64,000 nucleotides of DNA from the NCBI GenBank assembly GCA_017464285.1, contig JAFUDT010000013.1:443175-507174 (forward strand). The letters are read 5' to 3'. The DNA comes from Bacteroidales bacterium (lineage in GTDB: Bacteria > Bacteroidota > Bacteroidia > Bacteroidales > UBA1402). The notes beneath the pieces are model-generated. The model made no database searches, was not told the DNA's origin, and saw only the letters and a program-made list of their open reading frames with translations. Below, one piece after another: positions 17,387 through 26,331 of this stretch. Numbering within the stretch: position 1 is the first letter of the stretch; each line of letters starts with the position of its first letter. The position numbers were made by a program, and so were the translations under genes.

Positions 17387-18787
17387 TCACGACTGAGATT
17401 TTGCCACAAACTCCTCCACATCCTTTGGATGGTAAGGGATGATCTGCTCACCCAGCACACGGTTGCCGCTCTCGGTGATCAGCAGGTCGTCCTCAAGTCT
17501 GATACCACCGAAATCACGGAAAGCATCCAGCTTGTCGTAGCAGATGAAGTCCTTGTGCAGGCCTTGCGATTGCCACAGGTCGATGAGGTGAGGAATGAAA
17601 TAGATGCCTGGCTCATCGGTCATCACGAAACCTGGCTCCAGACGGCGGCCGCAACGCAGGCAGTTCAAGCCGAACTGGGTGGATGGCTGAACCTCATCGT
17701 CGAAACCCACATAGTTCTGGCCGAGACCCTCCATGTCATGAACGTCCATACCCATCATGTGGCCTAAGCCGTGAGGGAAGAACATGGCGTGGGCGCCTGC
17801 CTGAACGGCGTCTTCGGTGTTGCCCTTCATCAGTTCCAACTGCTTCAGCATGTCGGTCATCATGCGGGCCACGTCCAAATGCATGTCCAGCCATTTCACA
17901 CCTGGCTTGGCTTTCTCAATCACCAGGTCATGACAGGCTTCCACGATGCTGTAGATATCAAGCTGCTGTGGCGTGAACTTGCCGGAAATCGGAGTCACAC
18001 GGGTGTTGTCAGAGCAATAATGGTTCAGGGTTTCTGCTCCAGCGTCACACAGCATCAGTCGCCCTGCCTCGAGCGGACGAGTCGATGGATAGCCGTGTTG
18101 GATCTCACCGTGCATCGACAGGATGGTCTGGAACGACACTTGGCTGCCCAAACTGTGGGACACGCCTTCCAGCATGCCGGCAATTTCAAATTCAGGTACA
18201 CCTGGCTTGCAGGCACGCATTGCGGTGGTGTGCATCTTGTAGCCGATGGCCATCGCGCGCTCGATTTCCTCAATTTCCTCAGCTGTTTTCACGGCGCGCA
18301 TCTTCACCACCGACTTGATCAGCTTCACGCTGGCCGACTCCTTCTGCTTGAAAGGATGGATGCCGAGCAAGTCGCTCAGCAGAATTTTGTGGTCGTCGCG
18401 GTAAGGGGGGAGATAGTGGATGGTCACACCTTTTTTCAGATTTTCCTCAACGAAGTGGCAGAAGTCTTTCATGCTGCCGCTGTGGGCGACTCCCACTTCC
18501 TGACCGAGATCGCTCACAGAAGGTACGTAGCCGAACCAGATGATGTCGTCGATGTCAATGTCGTCGCCGAAGAGGTATTCTTTCTGGTTGTCAATGTCAA
18601 TCACGCCAACCAGGCCTTCGCGTTTCTGTCCGAAATAATAGAGGAAACTGCTGTCCTGACGGAATTTATAGGCGTTGGCAGGATAGTTGCACGGAGAATC
18701 ATTGTTGCCTAAAAGCACGATGATGCCGCTGCCCACCAACTCGCTCAGCCGTTTGCGCCGGCTGATGTAGGTATCTTTTGAAAACAT
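17387..18787 (-). CDS. Xaa-Pro aminopeptidase (M24B)
   Basis: A 466-residue cytosolic metallopeptidase with a creatinase-like N-domain (about 1-170) and a pita-bread C-domain. The metal ligands are all visible: Asp in LCDAGAE, Asp in CSDNTRV, His in HGLGHMMG, Glu in TDEPGIY and Glu in IRLEDD. It removes N-terminal residues that precede proline, completing the degradation of imported peptides. The start agrees with the family (MFSKDTYISRRKRL). It lies upstream of the C1B peptidase gene and could be read together with it. Confidence 0.92.
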   Translation of the reverse strand: MFSKDTYISRRKRLSELVGSGIIVLLGNNDSPCNYPANAYKFRQDSSFLYYFGQKREGLVGVIDIDNQKEYLFGDDIDIDDIIWFGYVPSVSDLGQEVGVAHSGSMKDFCHFVEENLKKGVTIHYLPPYRDDHKILLSDLLGIHPFKQKESASVKLIKSVVKMRAVKTAEEIEEIERAMAIGYKMHTTAMRACKPGVPEFEIAGMLEGVSHSLGSQVSFQTILSMHGEIQHGYPSTRPLEAGRLMLCDAGAETLNHYCSDNTRVTPISGKFTPQQLDIYSIVEACHDLVIEKAKPGVKWLDMHLDVARMMTDMLKQLELMKGNTEDAVQAGAHAMFFPHGLGHMMGMDVHDMEGLGQNYVGFDDEVQPSTQFGLNCLRCGRRLEPGFVMTDEPGIYFIPHLIDLWQSQGLHKDFICYDKLDAFRDFGGIRLEDDLLITESGNRVLGEQIIPYHPKDVEEFVAKSQS

Positions 18788-18937
18788 AGTTAGATTTGTT
18801 AGTTTTTTAGTGTAGTTGTTGTGATGGCTTTCATCTCAACTTCATTAAAGTGTTCTGAGTAACCGCTTAAAATGCAAATATAATGGTTTTTTCCGAAATT
18901 TGCCGCCTTCTATCTTTTTTTTATAAGTAAATCTTCA

Positions 18938-19186
18938 TTATATCGTTCCCTTGTATAAATTTTCGATAGGAAATATCATATCCCAGTTTTTTCCCCATAC
19001 TATGTTACCGTTGTCAAGAGTGAATCGGCTGAACTTTTTGGGGTCGAGATATTTGTTATATTGCGGATGAGGATGACGACGAATAAAATCGCCGATGTCC
19101 ACTGTTTGCATAGTGTTGTCACTGAAAGTCAGGCTGACTGTCAAATTGCCTTTGTCTTCTGCCTTGATAATATAAAGCTTTTCCAT
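18938..19186 (-). CDS. DUF2442-like small protein
   Basis: An 82-residue protein with the beta-rich pattern of DUF2442 (LYIIKAEDKGNLTVSLTFSDN, then FTLDNGNIVWG). It lies 19 bases downstream of a DUF4160-like gene on the same strand. DUF4160/DUF2442 neighbours occur widely in bacteria and have been suggested to form toxin-antitoxin-like pairs; biochemical function is unknown. DUF2442 would be the candidate DNA-binding or antitoxin member. Confidence 0.75.
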   Translation of the reverse strand: MEKLYIIKAEDKGNLTVSLTFSDNTMQTVDIGDFIRRHPHPQYNKYLDPKKFSRFTLDNGNIVWGKNWDMIFPIENLYKGTI

Positions 19187-19205
19187 ATCTGTTCCTCCCT
19201 ATAGC

Positions 19206-19508
19206 TTATAGCTTCTTTTTAATGTTAGTACTGCGGATGCTCTGCTTCAGAACAAAGAATTTCACCCACTTTTCGATGATGTTTCTGTAGTATTTTTGGA
19301 TAAACTCTTCTGCCGTGCGTTTCTCTTTTTCTTGCAGCGGTTCAGCTCCGTGCTTTTCGCGAATATGAATATCGACCAACTCTCCGTTCATCATAATGAG
19401 CTCGAAGATACTTTCCTTTCCTCCGTGTAACACGTGGACGTGAATGGGTTCATGTTCATTGGAGTAGAAGTAGAAGATGAAACCGAAATATTCGAAAATC
19501 TTAGGCAT
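19206..19508 (-). CDS. DUF4160-like small protein
   Basis: A 100-residue protein opening with MPKIFEYFGFIFYFYSNEHEPIHVHV, the DUF4160 signature with its HEPIHVHV histidine cluster. It is the first gene of the two-gene unit with the DUF2442 protein. No membrane helices or signal peptide. Function unknown; a toxin-like role is only a guess from context. Confidence 0.8.
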   Translation of the reverse strand: MPKIFEYFGFIFYFYSNEHEPIHVHVLHGGKESIFELIMMNGELVDIHIREKHGAEPLQEKEKRTAEEFIQKYYRNIIEKWVKFFVLKQSIRSTNIKKKL

Positions 19509-19623
19509 AGCTGATAAAGTTTATTACGCAAATTTAATAATTTTTCTTCATATTCTCATGCTCTTCCCATAAGTTTTTATAATTTACCTACTGTTGGCAA
19601 TAAACAATAGGCAAGTCACACAG

Positions 19624-19790
19624 CCACGACGCATCTTGCGTCGTCCCCACTTAACCACTGCTGTCTGCCATGATGCCGTACGGAAATAAAAACTGTATTG
19701 ACTTTTGGCATGCTATCACCTATTATTTTTTCCTACAGACTTCCCTCGTTGTAACCACGTTAAGTGGGGACGACGCATCTTGCGTCGTGG
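19624..19790. repeat. Inverted-repeat element with hairpin arms
   Basis: Two 32-base arms (19624-19655 and 19759-19790) are inverted complements except for the central triplet. Each arm contains its own hairpin, ACGACGCA-TCT-TGCGTCGT, and the TCT loop has the same orientation in both. The right arm with its left flank (19742-19791) recurs at 22157-22321, on the other side of the kinase gene. Confidence 0.8.
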
Positions 19791-19952
19791 CAAAAGGACA
19801 GGGGATTAGACTTTAGCTAATGTTTAAAACTGGATTTTCAGAACATCAATCGGAACACCCTATTGTAAAATATATTGAACTACCCTTTACTCAAATGGAC
19901 AAAATGGATATGAAAAAATACGTCATAACGTAAAAGAAATAGGCTCGTTTAC

Positions 19953-19983
19953 TTTGTATTGCTCACGGCTTTTACTATATTTG
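19953..19983 (+). promoter_or_regulatory. Promoter of the kinase-FGE gene
   Basis: TTTG at 19953-19956, a 19-base spacer and TATATTTG at 19976-19983: an excellent Bacteroidetes -33/-7 match. It gives a leader of about 55 bases. Confidence 0.7.
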
Positions 19984-20041
19984 CATACAATTATTTATTT
20001 CTAACTCAACTAACCCGCACACATTCATTTAAAGAACTTAT

Positions 20042-22012
20042 ATGGTGGAATCAAACAGTTTGTTGAAAGTCGGAACATTGCTCAATCATGACAAATACCG
20101 GATAGAGCGGTATTTGGCTTCAGGCGGTTTTGGCAACACCTACGAGGGCGTGAATGTCACCTTGGGAAAGAAATGTGCCATCAAAGAGTTTTTCTTGAAG
20201 GGCATCGCCATAAGAGAAGATCAGACATCCAAGGTGCATGTTGCCATCACCGACAATAAGAGGGCGTTCAACTCCCAGAAAGAGAAATTCACGAAAGAGG
20301 CGCACCGCCTGAGCTGTCTTGACAACAACCATATCGTGAAGGTCTTTGACCTTTTTGAGGAGAACGGCACGGTCTATTATGTCATGGACTACATCGAGGG
20401 TGAGTCGCTGCGTGATGTTCAGAAACGCACGGGGAGACCCTTTTCGGAACAGGAGGTGCTCTCCATCCTGTCGCAGATGCTGGATGCGCTGAACACCATC
20501 CATCAGCATGGCCTGCTGCACATGGACATCAAGCCGGCCAACATCATGATTGACCAGTCGGGAAAATGCACGCTGATTGACTTCGGCGCCAGCAAGCAGT
20601 CGGCAGTCAGTGACGGAGCCACCACCTCCTCCACGATGGCCTATACACCGGGTTATGCCCCAGTGGAGCAGATTGGTGGCTCATCCGACCGCTGGGGACC
20701 CTGGACCGATTTCTATGCCCTCGGTGCCACCCTTTACAACCTGCTGACCAATGAGAATCCGGTCAATCTGGATATCGAAGAGGATGGGGAAGCGGCATTC
20801 AAATTCCCGCCTGCAGTTTCTTCCTCCACCCGTCTCCTGATTCAGTGGTTGATGTCCCCGAAAAGAAAAGACCGCCCTCAAAACGTCAGAGAAATCAAGG
20901 ATTGTTTGAAAGAAAAGAAAACCAATGCAGAGGAATCACTTATTGTTGAGGGTGGGTATAATCTTATTACACAGAAAGTTGCTGATTCAACGAAATATGT
21001 TGCAGAGGTAGAGGCAACTGCTATTGATGAGCCTTCAAAAGGAGAAGAAACTCCCATTGAATCTGATGGGAAAAACACTATATATGTGTCAGTTGCTTCT
21101 GAAAACGATAATGATGTTATTGATAAATCAGATGATTCTTCTCATAATAATAACGACAAAGCCAAGAAGAAAAAAAGAATTGTAGGAAGATGGGAAGATT
21201 TTGTGCTGCTCTCCATTCTGCTTATGGTTGGTATTGTATTCTTAGTAAAAAAAATGGACTCAGATCAAGAGAATGATACCCAAATAGAACAAACTTCAAT
21301 CTTCTCGAAAAATGAAAATCCCACCCAAAATCTCACCTTTACCGTTGACGGCGTGTCCTTCACCATGGTTTATGTTCCAGGCGGTACTTTCACCATGGGT
21401 GCTACCAGTGAAGTTTCAGATGCTGAAAGCTTTGAAAAGCCAACTCACAGCGTAACGCTGAGCAGTTATTACATCGGTCAGACCGAGGTGACCCAGGCAT
21501 TGTGGACGGCAGTGATGGGGAGCAACCCTTCAGAATTCAGAGATGACAGGCGTCCAGTGGAGAACGTGTCTTGGAACGATTGCCAGACCTTCATATCCCT
21601 GTTGAATGCGAAGACGGGTAAGAATTTCCGTCTGCCCTCCGAGGCAGAGTGGGAATATGCAGCCCGAGGCGGGCATAGTGGTGGTTCCGAATATGCGGGA
21701 AGTAATAATGTCAATAGTGTAGCTTGGTATGCTGACAACAGTGATGGTGAAACCCACAATGTGGCAACTAAATCTCCTAACAGTTTGGGCATCTATGATA
21801 TGAGCGGTAATGTGTGTGAATGGTGTCAGGACTGGGTTGATGTTTACAGTACTTCTTCGCAGACCAACCCGAAAGGACCATCTTCCGGCGTTTTCCATGT
21901 GTGGCGTGGTGGCGGCTGGAGCTTCAACGCCTGGAACTGTCGTGTGTCTTATCGGGACGGTCTCACGCCTTCCGACAGCTACTACGGCCTCGGTTTGCGC
22001 CTCGCCTTTTAG
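20042..22012 (+). CDS. Ser/Thr protein kinase fused through a membrane helix to an FGE-sulfatase-type domain
   Basis: A 656-residue protein. Residues about 18-290 are a Hanks-type kinase with a Gly-rich loop (ASGGFG, 27-31), Lys48 in CAIKEF, catalytic HMDIKPAN (H160, D162, N167) and DFG at 180-182. A charged linker, one transmembrane helix (about 385-404) and a formylglycine-generating-enzyme-like domain (about 430-656, with TMGATSEVSD, RLPSEAEWEYAARGG, SGNVCEWCQDW) follow. The kinase is cytoplasmic and the FGE-like part periplasmic or outside. FGE-type C-type-lectin folds are common binding modules. The last ~35 residues look like a diversity-generating-retroelement variable region (see findings). 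Related repeats flank the gene. Confidence 0.88.
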   Translation: MVESNSLLKVGTLLNHDKYRIERYLASGGFGNTYEGVNVTLGKKCAIKEFFLKGIAIREDQTSKVHVAITDNKRAFNSQKEKFTKEAHRLSCLDNNHIVKVFDLFEENGTVYYVMDYIEGESLRDVQKRTGRPFSEQEVLSILSQMLDALNTIHQHGLLHMDIKPANIMIDQSGKCTLIDFGASKQSAVSDGATTSSTMAYTPGYAPVEQIGGSSDRWGPWTDFYALGATLYNLLTNENPVNLDIEEDGEAAFKFPPAVSSSTRLLIQWLMSPKRKDRPQNVREIKDCLKEKKTNAEESLIVEGGYNLITQKVADSTKYVAEVEATAIDEPSKGEETPIESDGKNTIYVSVASENDNDVIDKSDDSSHNNNDKAKKKKRIVGRWEDFVLLSILLMVGIVFLVKKMDSDQENDTQIEQTSIFSKNENPTQNLTFTVDGVSFTMVYVPGGTFTMGATSEVSDAESFEKPTHSVTLSSYYIGQTEVTQALWTAVMGSNPSEFRDDRRPVENVSWNDCQTFISLLNAKTGKNFRLPSEAEWEYAARGGHSGGSEYAGSNNVNSVAWYADNSDGETHNVATKSPNSLGIYDMSGNVCEWCQDWVDVYSTSSQTNPKGPSSGVFHVWRGGGWSFNAWNCRVSYRDGLTPSDSYYGLGLRLAF

Positions 22013-22156
22013 TTCCCATTTTATCTTTTCTTTCTTAAAGCCGGCCAAGAAGGGATGGCAGAGGTAAGCCCAAAAATAAAAAAGGGCTTTCCGATGACAT
22101 GCCGAATGGACGGCGCGCAGACTATATAGTAGAGCGGTTATAATTCCCCGCAACCG

Positions 22157-22321
22157 CCCCTCCTTGCAACCACGTCAAGTGGGGACGAACTCCACTCGCA
22201 GAAGATATTTTGATATCTTCGGTGAGGGGAGGTGGTGCAGAACTCGGCAGGTGCTAGGCTAGGATACGACGCAGACGCAACTGACGCTAAGTTCAAAGGG
22301 GTATGCATCTTGCGTCGTGGC
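22157..22321 (+). repeat. Interrupted copy of the 19742-19791 repeat
   Basis: Positions 22157-22188 match 19742-19773 at 28 of 32 bases, and 22305-22321 match 19775-19791 exactly. In between sit about 116 extra bases that include the hairpin GAAGATAT-TTTG-ATATCTTC at 22201-22220. Confidence 0.75.
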
Positions 22322-22508
22322 TGAGGGATTTGACCATGTGCATTGCCATCCGCTTGCAGGGACTTATTTATGTATGTCTGAAAAACTTAATTTGGAACAC
22401 AGACATAAACACTCTGCAAAGTAACCATCTCCAAGCACACAACATCTCCTAAATCATGAAAAATGCAAATTATTCAGGTTTCCTAAATCATAACTCGTAA
22501 ATTATCAC

Positions 22509-22516
22509 TAACTTTG
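22509..22516 (+). promoter_or_regulatory. -7 element almost touching the DUF5063 start codon
   Basis: TAACTTTG ends five bases before the ATG at 22521, so transcription should start at or within a base or two of that ATG, predicting a leaderless or nearly leaderless mRNA. Confidence 0.6.
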
Positions 22517-22520
22517 CACT

Positions 22521-23054
22521 ATGGATGAAAACAAACACAATCTTTACGATAAAAACATACTCGAATTTGTCACCGTCGCAGCGCAGTTCTGCAATATGCT
22601 CGAGAATGTGACCGATTTCTCAAGAAAGGATTTCCTCGACAAAATCACAAAAGTACTCCCGCTCCTTTACCTCAAGGCGGATCTGATGCCTGAATATGAA
22701 GGCTACGAAGGCATCAGCCTCGAGGAATTTGTGGATGAGGACAACTACAATATCGTTAGAAACAATATCGCCCTGATTCTTGGACAGCATGATGATTTCC
22801 TCGATGTTTTTGTGGAGGATATGAAATATAGCGACACACCGATTCTTTGCACGGTCAGTGAATGTATGGCCGACATTTATCAGGATGTGAAAAATTTTGC
22901 GATGAATTTCAAACTCGCGCTCAATGATGAGATCATTTTCGAGAGTGTGGCGCAGTGCAAGGAGAATTTCAGAAATTACTGGGGACAGAAGTTGGTGAAC
23001 GTGATGAGGCCTCTTCATGAAGTGAAATTTTCAACCGACGGAGTGGAGGAGTGA
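22521..23054 (+). CDS. DUF5063 family protein
   Basis: A 177-residue, mostly helical acidic cytosolic protein (DENKHNLYDKNILEFVTVAAQFC...). It matches the Bacteroidetes DUF5063 family, which is regularly found beside the 3'-5' exonuclease gene that follows. Its stop overlaps the next ATG (TGATG), so the two are translationally coupled. Function unknown. The next Met is residue 26, within a conserved-looking region, so the start at 22521 is kept despite the very close promoter. Confidence 0.8.
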   Translation: MDENKHNLYDKNILEFVTVAAQFCNMLENVTDFSRKDFLDKITKVLPLLYLKADLMPEYEGYEGISLEEFVDEDNYNIVRNNIALILGQHDDFLDVFVEDMKYSDTPILCTVSECMADIYQDVKNFAMNFKLALNDEIIFESVAQCKENFRNYWGQKLVNVMRPLHEVKFSTDGVEE

Positions 23055-23689
23055 TGGCACAGGTGATTCAGCAGAAATTCGACAAGCAGCTGCTCAGCCA
23101 GTTGCCCCAGGAGGAGTTCCAAGGAAGGATTATCGTGGTCAACAACCTTATCGATGCAGGAAAGGCGGTTCGGTATCTCATGGAACAGCCTATCATCGGA
23201 ATCGACACGGAGACCAAACCGGTGTTCAAGAAAGGGGCAGCCAACAAAGTGGCACTCCTGCAGGTATCTACACACGACACCGCTTTCCTTTTCCAACTCC
23301 GATTCATTGGAATGACCGATGGGATTGTGAAACTCATGCAGAGTAAGAAAATCAAGAAAGTGGGACTTTCACTCGGAGATGATTTCAGGGCACTCAGCGC
23401 ACGCAGGAAGATCACGCCTCAGAACGTTGTGGAAATACAGGAACTTGTGAAGAAAGTGGGCATCGAAGACCTCAGCCTCCAGAAAATCTATGCCAACCTC
23501 TTCGGCATGAAGATTTCAAAACGCAAGCAACTCTCCAATTGGAATGCCGACATTCTTGATGAAGCACAAAAAAAATATGCGGCTCTCGATGCTTACGCTT
23601 GCGTGAGAATCTACGACAGGCTCTGTGAGCTGATAGCATCTCACGACTATGTGCTCAAACCATTTATTGAACAAACCGAAAACAACTGA
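23054..23689 (+). CDS. 3'-5' exonuclease, DEDD (RNase D/WRN-like) family
   Basis: A 211-residue exonuclease-fold protein. The ExoI motif is IGIDTETKP (D and E about residues 55 and 57), ExoII lies in KKVGLSLGDDFRAL, and ExoIII is YAALDAYACVRIYDRL near the C-terminus, giving the DEDDy set. No HRDC or helicase domain is attached, so it resembles stand-alone WRN-exonuclease-like proteins that degrade RNA or DNA 3' ends. The ATG at 23054 overlaps the previous stop by one base; a GTG at 23051 is the only alternative. Second gene of a four-gene operon. Confidence 0.88.
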   Translation: MAQVIQQKFDKQLLSQLPQEEFQGRIIVVNNLIDAGKAVRYLMEQPIIGIDTETKPVFKKGAANKVALLQVSTHDTAFLFQLRFIGMTDGIVKLMQSKKIKKVGLSLGDDFRALSARRKITPQNVVEIQELVKKVGIEDLSLQKIYANLFGMKISKRKQLSNWNADILDEAQKKYAALDAYACVRIYDRLCELIASHDYVLKPFIEQTENN

Positions 23690-23696
23690 CATACCT

Positions 23697-24923
23697 ATGA
23701 AACAGGCTTTCTTACGCAAAGGAAAAGAAGACTCCCTCAATCGCTTCCACCCTTGGATTTTCTCGGGGGCTATCCATCATTTCTCTGAACAGCCGGAAGA
23801 AGGAGAGGTGGTGGAGGTCTATGCATCCACACCTAATGAGAATGGAAAAGACTGGGATTTCAAATACATCGCCACCGGACATTTCCAGATTGGAAGCATC
23901 ATGATCCGAATCCTCTCTTTCTCAGGGGAGGAAATCGATGAGGATTTTTACAAAAGGAAAATCGCCGTTGCTCTTGATGTGAGGAAGGCCATTGGAGTGT
24001 GTCAGGAAACCGGCGGGGATAAGGAATGCCAGAACAACACTTTCCGACTGATCCACGGGGAAGGAGACAACCTGCCTGGGCTTGTGGTCGATGTCTATGG
24101 AAAGACAGCCGTGCTGCAGGCACACTCTGTCGGAATGCACACCGACCGCATGATGGTGGCAAAAGCCATAAAAGAGGTGATGGGCGACAAGATCGAGAAT
24201 ATTTACTATAAATCAGAAACCACATTGCCCTTCAAGGCTGACCTTGGACAGGAGAACGGATTCCTCATCGGAGGCGACAAGGATGATATCGCCGTGGAAA
24301 ACGGACTCCGTTTCCATGTGGATTGGCTCAAAGGACAGAAAACCGGATTCTTTGTCGATCAGCGTGAGAACCGTGCATTGCTCCAAAAGTTTGCGAAAGA
24401 CAGGAGGGTGCTCAATATGTTCTGCTACACTGGGGGCTTCTCCTTCTATGCCATGAGGGGAGGCGCCAACCTGGTGCATTCCGTTGACTCTTCCCAAAAG
24501 GCCATCGACCTCACGAACAGCAACGTGGAGCTCAATTTTCCCGACGACCCGCGCCATAAGGCTTTTGCGCAGGATGCCTTCAAGTTTCTTGATGAGATGA
24601 AGAAAGGGGAATACGACCTGATTATCCTCGACCCGCCTGCCTTTGCCAAGCATAAGGATGCGGTGAAGAATGCCATGAAAGGCTATTCAAGACTCAACCA
24701 GAAAGCTTTTGAGAAAATTCAGTCGGGTGGAATCCTGTTCACATTCAGTTGCTCGCAGGTCATCACGAAGGATGCGTTCCGCACTGCTGTTTTCACGGCT
24801 GCGGCTCATGCCAGGAGGAATGTGAGGATTCTCTACCAGCTCCATCAGCCGGCCGACCATCCAATCAACATCTATCATCCAGAAGGTGAATATCTGAAGG
24901 GACTTGTCCTTTATGTGGAATAA
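23697..24923 (+). CDS. rlmI: RlmI-like 23S rRNA (cytosine-C5) methyltransferase
   Basis: A 408-residue SAM-dependent methyltransferase with an N-terminal PUA-like domain (about 1-80, FLRKGKEDSLNRFHPWIFSGA) and a Rossmann domain. Motifs are VLNMFCYTGGFSFYAM (SAM binding), DLIILDPPAF and LFTFSCSQ. E. coli RlmI methylates C1962 of 23S rRNA; this is the expected role here. The ATG at 23697 lies eight bases after the exonuclease stop and gives the normal family length, unlike an upstream frame extension. Confidence 0.88.
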   Translation: MKQAFLRKGKEDSLNRFHPWIFSGAIHHFSEQPEEGEVVEVYASTPNENGKDWDFKYIATGHFQIGSIMIRILSFSGEEIDEDFYKRKIAVALDVRKAIGVCQETGGDKECQNNTFRLIHGEGDNLPGLVVDVYGKTAVLQAHSVGMHTDRMMVAKAIKEVMGDKIENIYYKSETTLPFKADLGQENGFLIGGDKDDIAVENGLRFHVDWLKGQKTGFFVDQRENRALLQKFAKDRRVLNMFCYTGGFSFYAMRGGANLVHSVDSSQKAIDLTNSNVELNFPDDPRHKAFAQDAFKFLDEMKKGEYDLIILDPPAFAKHKDAVKNAMKGYSRLNQKAFEKIQSGGILFTFSCSQVITKDAFRTAVFTAAAHARRNVRILYQLHQPADHPINIYHPEGEYLKGLVLYVE

Positions 24924-24939
24924 GGCTGCAAGAATCAAT

Positions 24940-25503
24940 ATGGAAACCACACACATTGAGAAAATGAAGCTGATTGACGAGCTGATTGATAAATATTATG
25001 CTGACAATCAGGAACTCAAAAATATTCTTGTCCTCCATAGCAGGGATGTGGCTGACAAGGCGCTGCGCATAATAGCAAGTCATCCGCAGCTCAATGCCGA
25101 TCCACTCTTCACGGAGGAGGCGGCCATGCTCCATGATATCGGCATTTTTCTGACCGATGCTCCCGGCATTCATTGTTTCGGCACCGAGCCTTATATCTGT
25201 CATGGAATTTTGGGCGCGAAAATCCTGAATGAGATGGGATGGCACAAGCATGCCAGGGTGTGTGAGCGGCATACCGGAACTGGACTGCCTGCCAGCGAGA
25301 TTATTGAGCAGAACCTGCCTCTGCCGCATATCGACCTTGTGCCAGAAACCATTGAGGAACAAATCATCTGTTTTGCCGACAAGTTCTTCTCCAAGACAAA
25401 ACTGAATGTGGAGAAAACACCGGAACAGGCAAGGCGGTCATTGGAAAAATTCGGAGGACAAACCGTTCAGCGTTTTGACCATTGGTGCGGTTTGTTCTTG
25501 TAA
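24940..25503 (+). CDS. HD-domain phosphohydrolase-like protein
   Basis: A 187-residue cytosolic protein with an HD metal-binding fold: H33 in VLHSRDVA, H65-D66 in AAMLHDIGIFL, and later His residues in CHGILGAK and CERHTGTGLP. These ligands match small HD-superfamily hydrolases that act on nucleotides or phosphate esters; the substrate is unknown. I chose the ATG 16 bases past the RlmI stop; in-frame TTG or ATG codons at 24904 and 24913 would overlap the previous gene. Last gene of the operon starting at 22521. Confidence 0.8.
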   Translation: METTHIEKMKLIDELIDKYYADNQELKNILVLHSRDVADKALRIIASHPQLNADPLFTEEAAMLHDIGIFLTDAPGIHCFGTEPYICHGILGAKILNEMGWHKHARVCERHTGTGLPASEIIEQNLPLPHIDLVPETIEEQIICFADKFFSKTKLNVEKTPEQARRSLEKFGGQTVQRFDHWCGLFL

Positions 25504-25590
25504 GAAGGAAGAGCAAATGCTTATAATTCAAAACGTTGGGAAGTCTATAAATGGGGGAGTGAATCCGTAATCAGTAGGGAAGGAGCATTG

Positions 25591-26250
25591 TTATCTTCCT
25601 AATTTCTCCTGAGCTTTGGCATAACCTTGATTGGCTGCGCGCTGCCACCAGTAAAGGGCTTTCTCATGGTCTTTATCCACACCGAACCCATGATCGTAGC
25701 AGTTGCCGAATTCATATTGAGCCTTCGGCAGACCTTGACGGGCGGCTTTTTCCAACCAAAAGATACATAGGCGGGTGTCGCGGAACACGCCATGGCCTTT
25801 GTTATAGCAAAGACCCAGATGGTATTGGGCATTCGCATATCCCTGGTCAGCGGAGGCTTGGAACCAACGGACTGCCTCACTCAGATCGCGGCTCACGCCA
25901 TTGCCATAGTAGTAGCATTCACCAACGCTGCATTGGGCCGTGGCATTACCTTTCTTTGCTGCCTGACCATACCAATAGAACGCTTTATGGTAGTCGCGCT
26001 CTGTCCCTTCACCATTATAATAGCAGTTGGCGAGGTTGTTCATGGCCAGGATATAGCCCTCACGGGCCGATTCCTCAAAAAGGCGGAAGGCCTCTTGTGG
26101 ATTGCGCATCACACCTTCACCCAGCAGAAAATCCACACCACGGCTGTTCTTCTCACGGGCATCGGTCTGCCCGTAAGTGTTCATCACACTGCATAACAGC
26201 ATGCTGGCAGTGAGAATAAGTATCTGATAAGAACGGCTTATGATTCTCAT
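25591..26250 (-). CDS. Exported Sel1-repeat protein
   Basis: A 219-residue protein: a signal peptide to about residue 27 (MLLCSVMNTYGQ), then five Sel1-like repeats of 36 residues with the pattern A...L..CYY.G.GV..D..KA..W...AA..G.A.AQ. These alpha-alpha solenoids bind other proteins. It lies 81 bases downstream of a second Sel1 gene on the same strand, so the pair probably forms an operon and arose by duplication. Specific partner unknown. Confidence 0.9.
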   Translation of the reverse strand: MRIISRSYQILILTASMLLCSVMNTYGQTDAREKNSRGVDFLLGEGVMRNPQEAFRLFEESAREGYILAMNNLANCYYNGEGTERDYHKAFYWYGQAAKKGNATAQCSVGECYYYGNGVSRDLSEAVRWFQASADQGYANAQYHLGLCYNKGHGVFRDTRLCIFWLEKAARQGLPKAQYEFGNCYDHGFGVDKDHEKALYWWQRAANQGYAKAQEKLGR

Positions 26251-26331
26251 CGATAGAAGAATGTCGGGATTAATGGGATGACTGATGAATGAAAAGAATT
26301 GTTAGCGTAAAAAAAGGTTGTGCGGAAGAGA

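Larger units (their letters stand above)
19509..20041. other. Non-coding gap with inverted repeats and the kinase promoter
   Basis: Holds a long inverted repeat (19624-19655 and 19759-19790) and the promoter of the kinase gene. No open frame in the gap looks like a gene. Confidence 0.6.
22013..22520. other. Non-coding gap downstream of the kinase gene
   Basis: Contains a weak hairpin AAGCCC/GGGCTT (22066-22089), the second non-coding repeat (22157-22321) and a stem TATGTCTG (22373-22380) / CAGACATA (22400-22407). Sequence related to that stem recurs at 61567-61603. No gene is seen. Confidence 0.55.
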
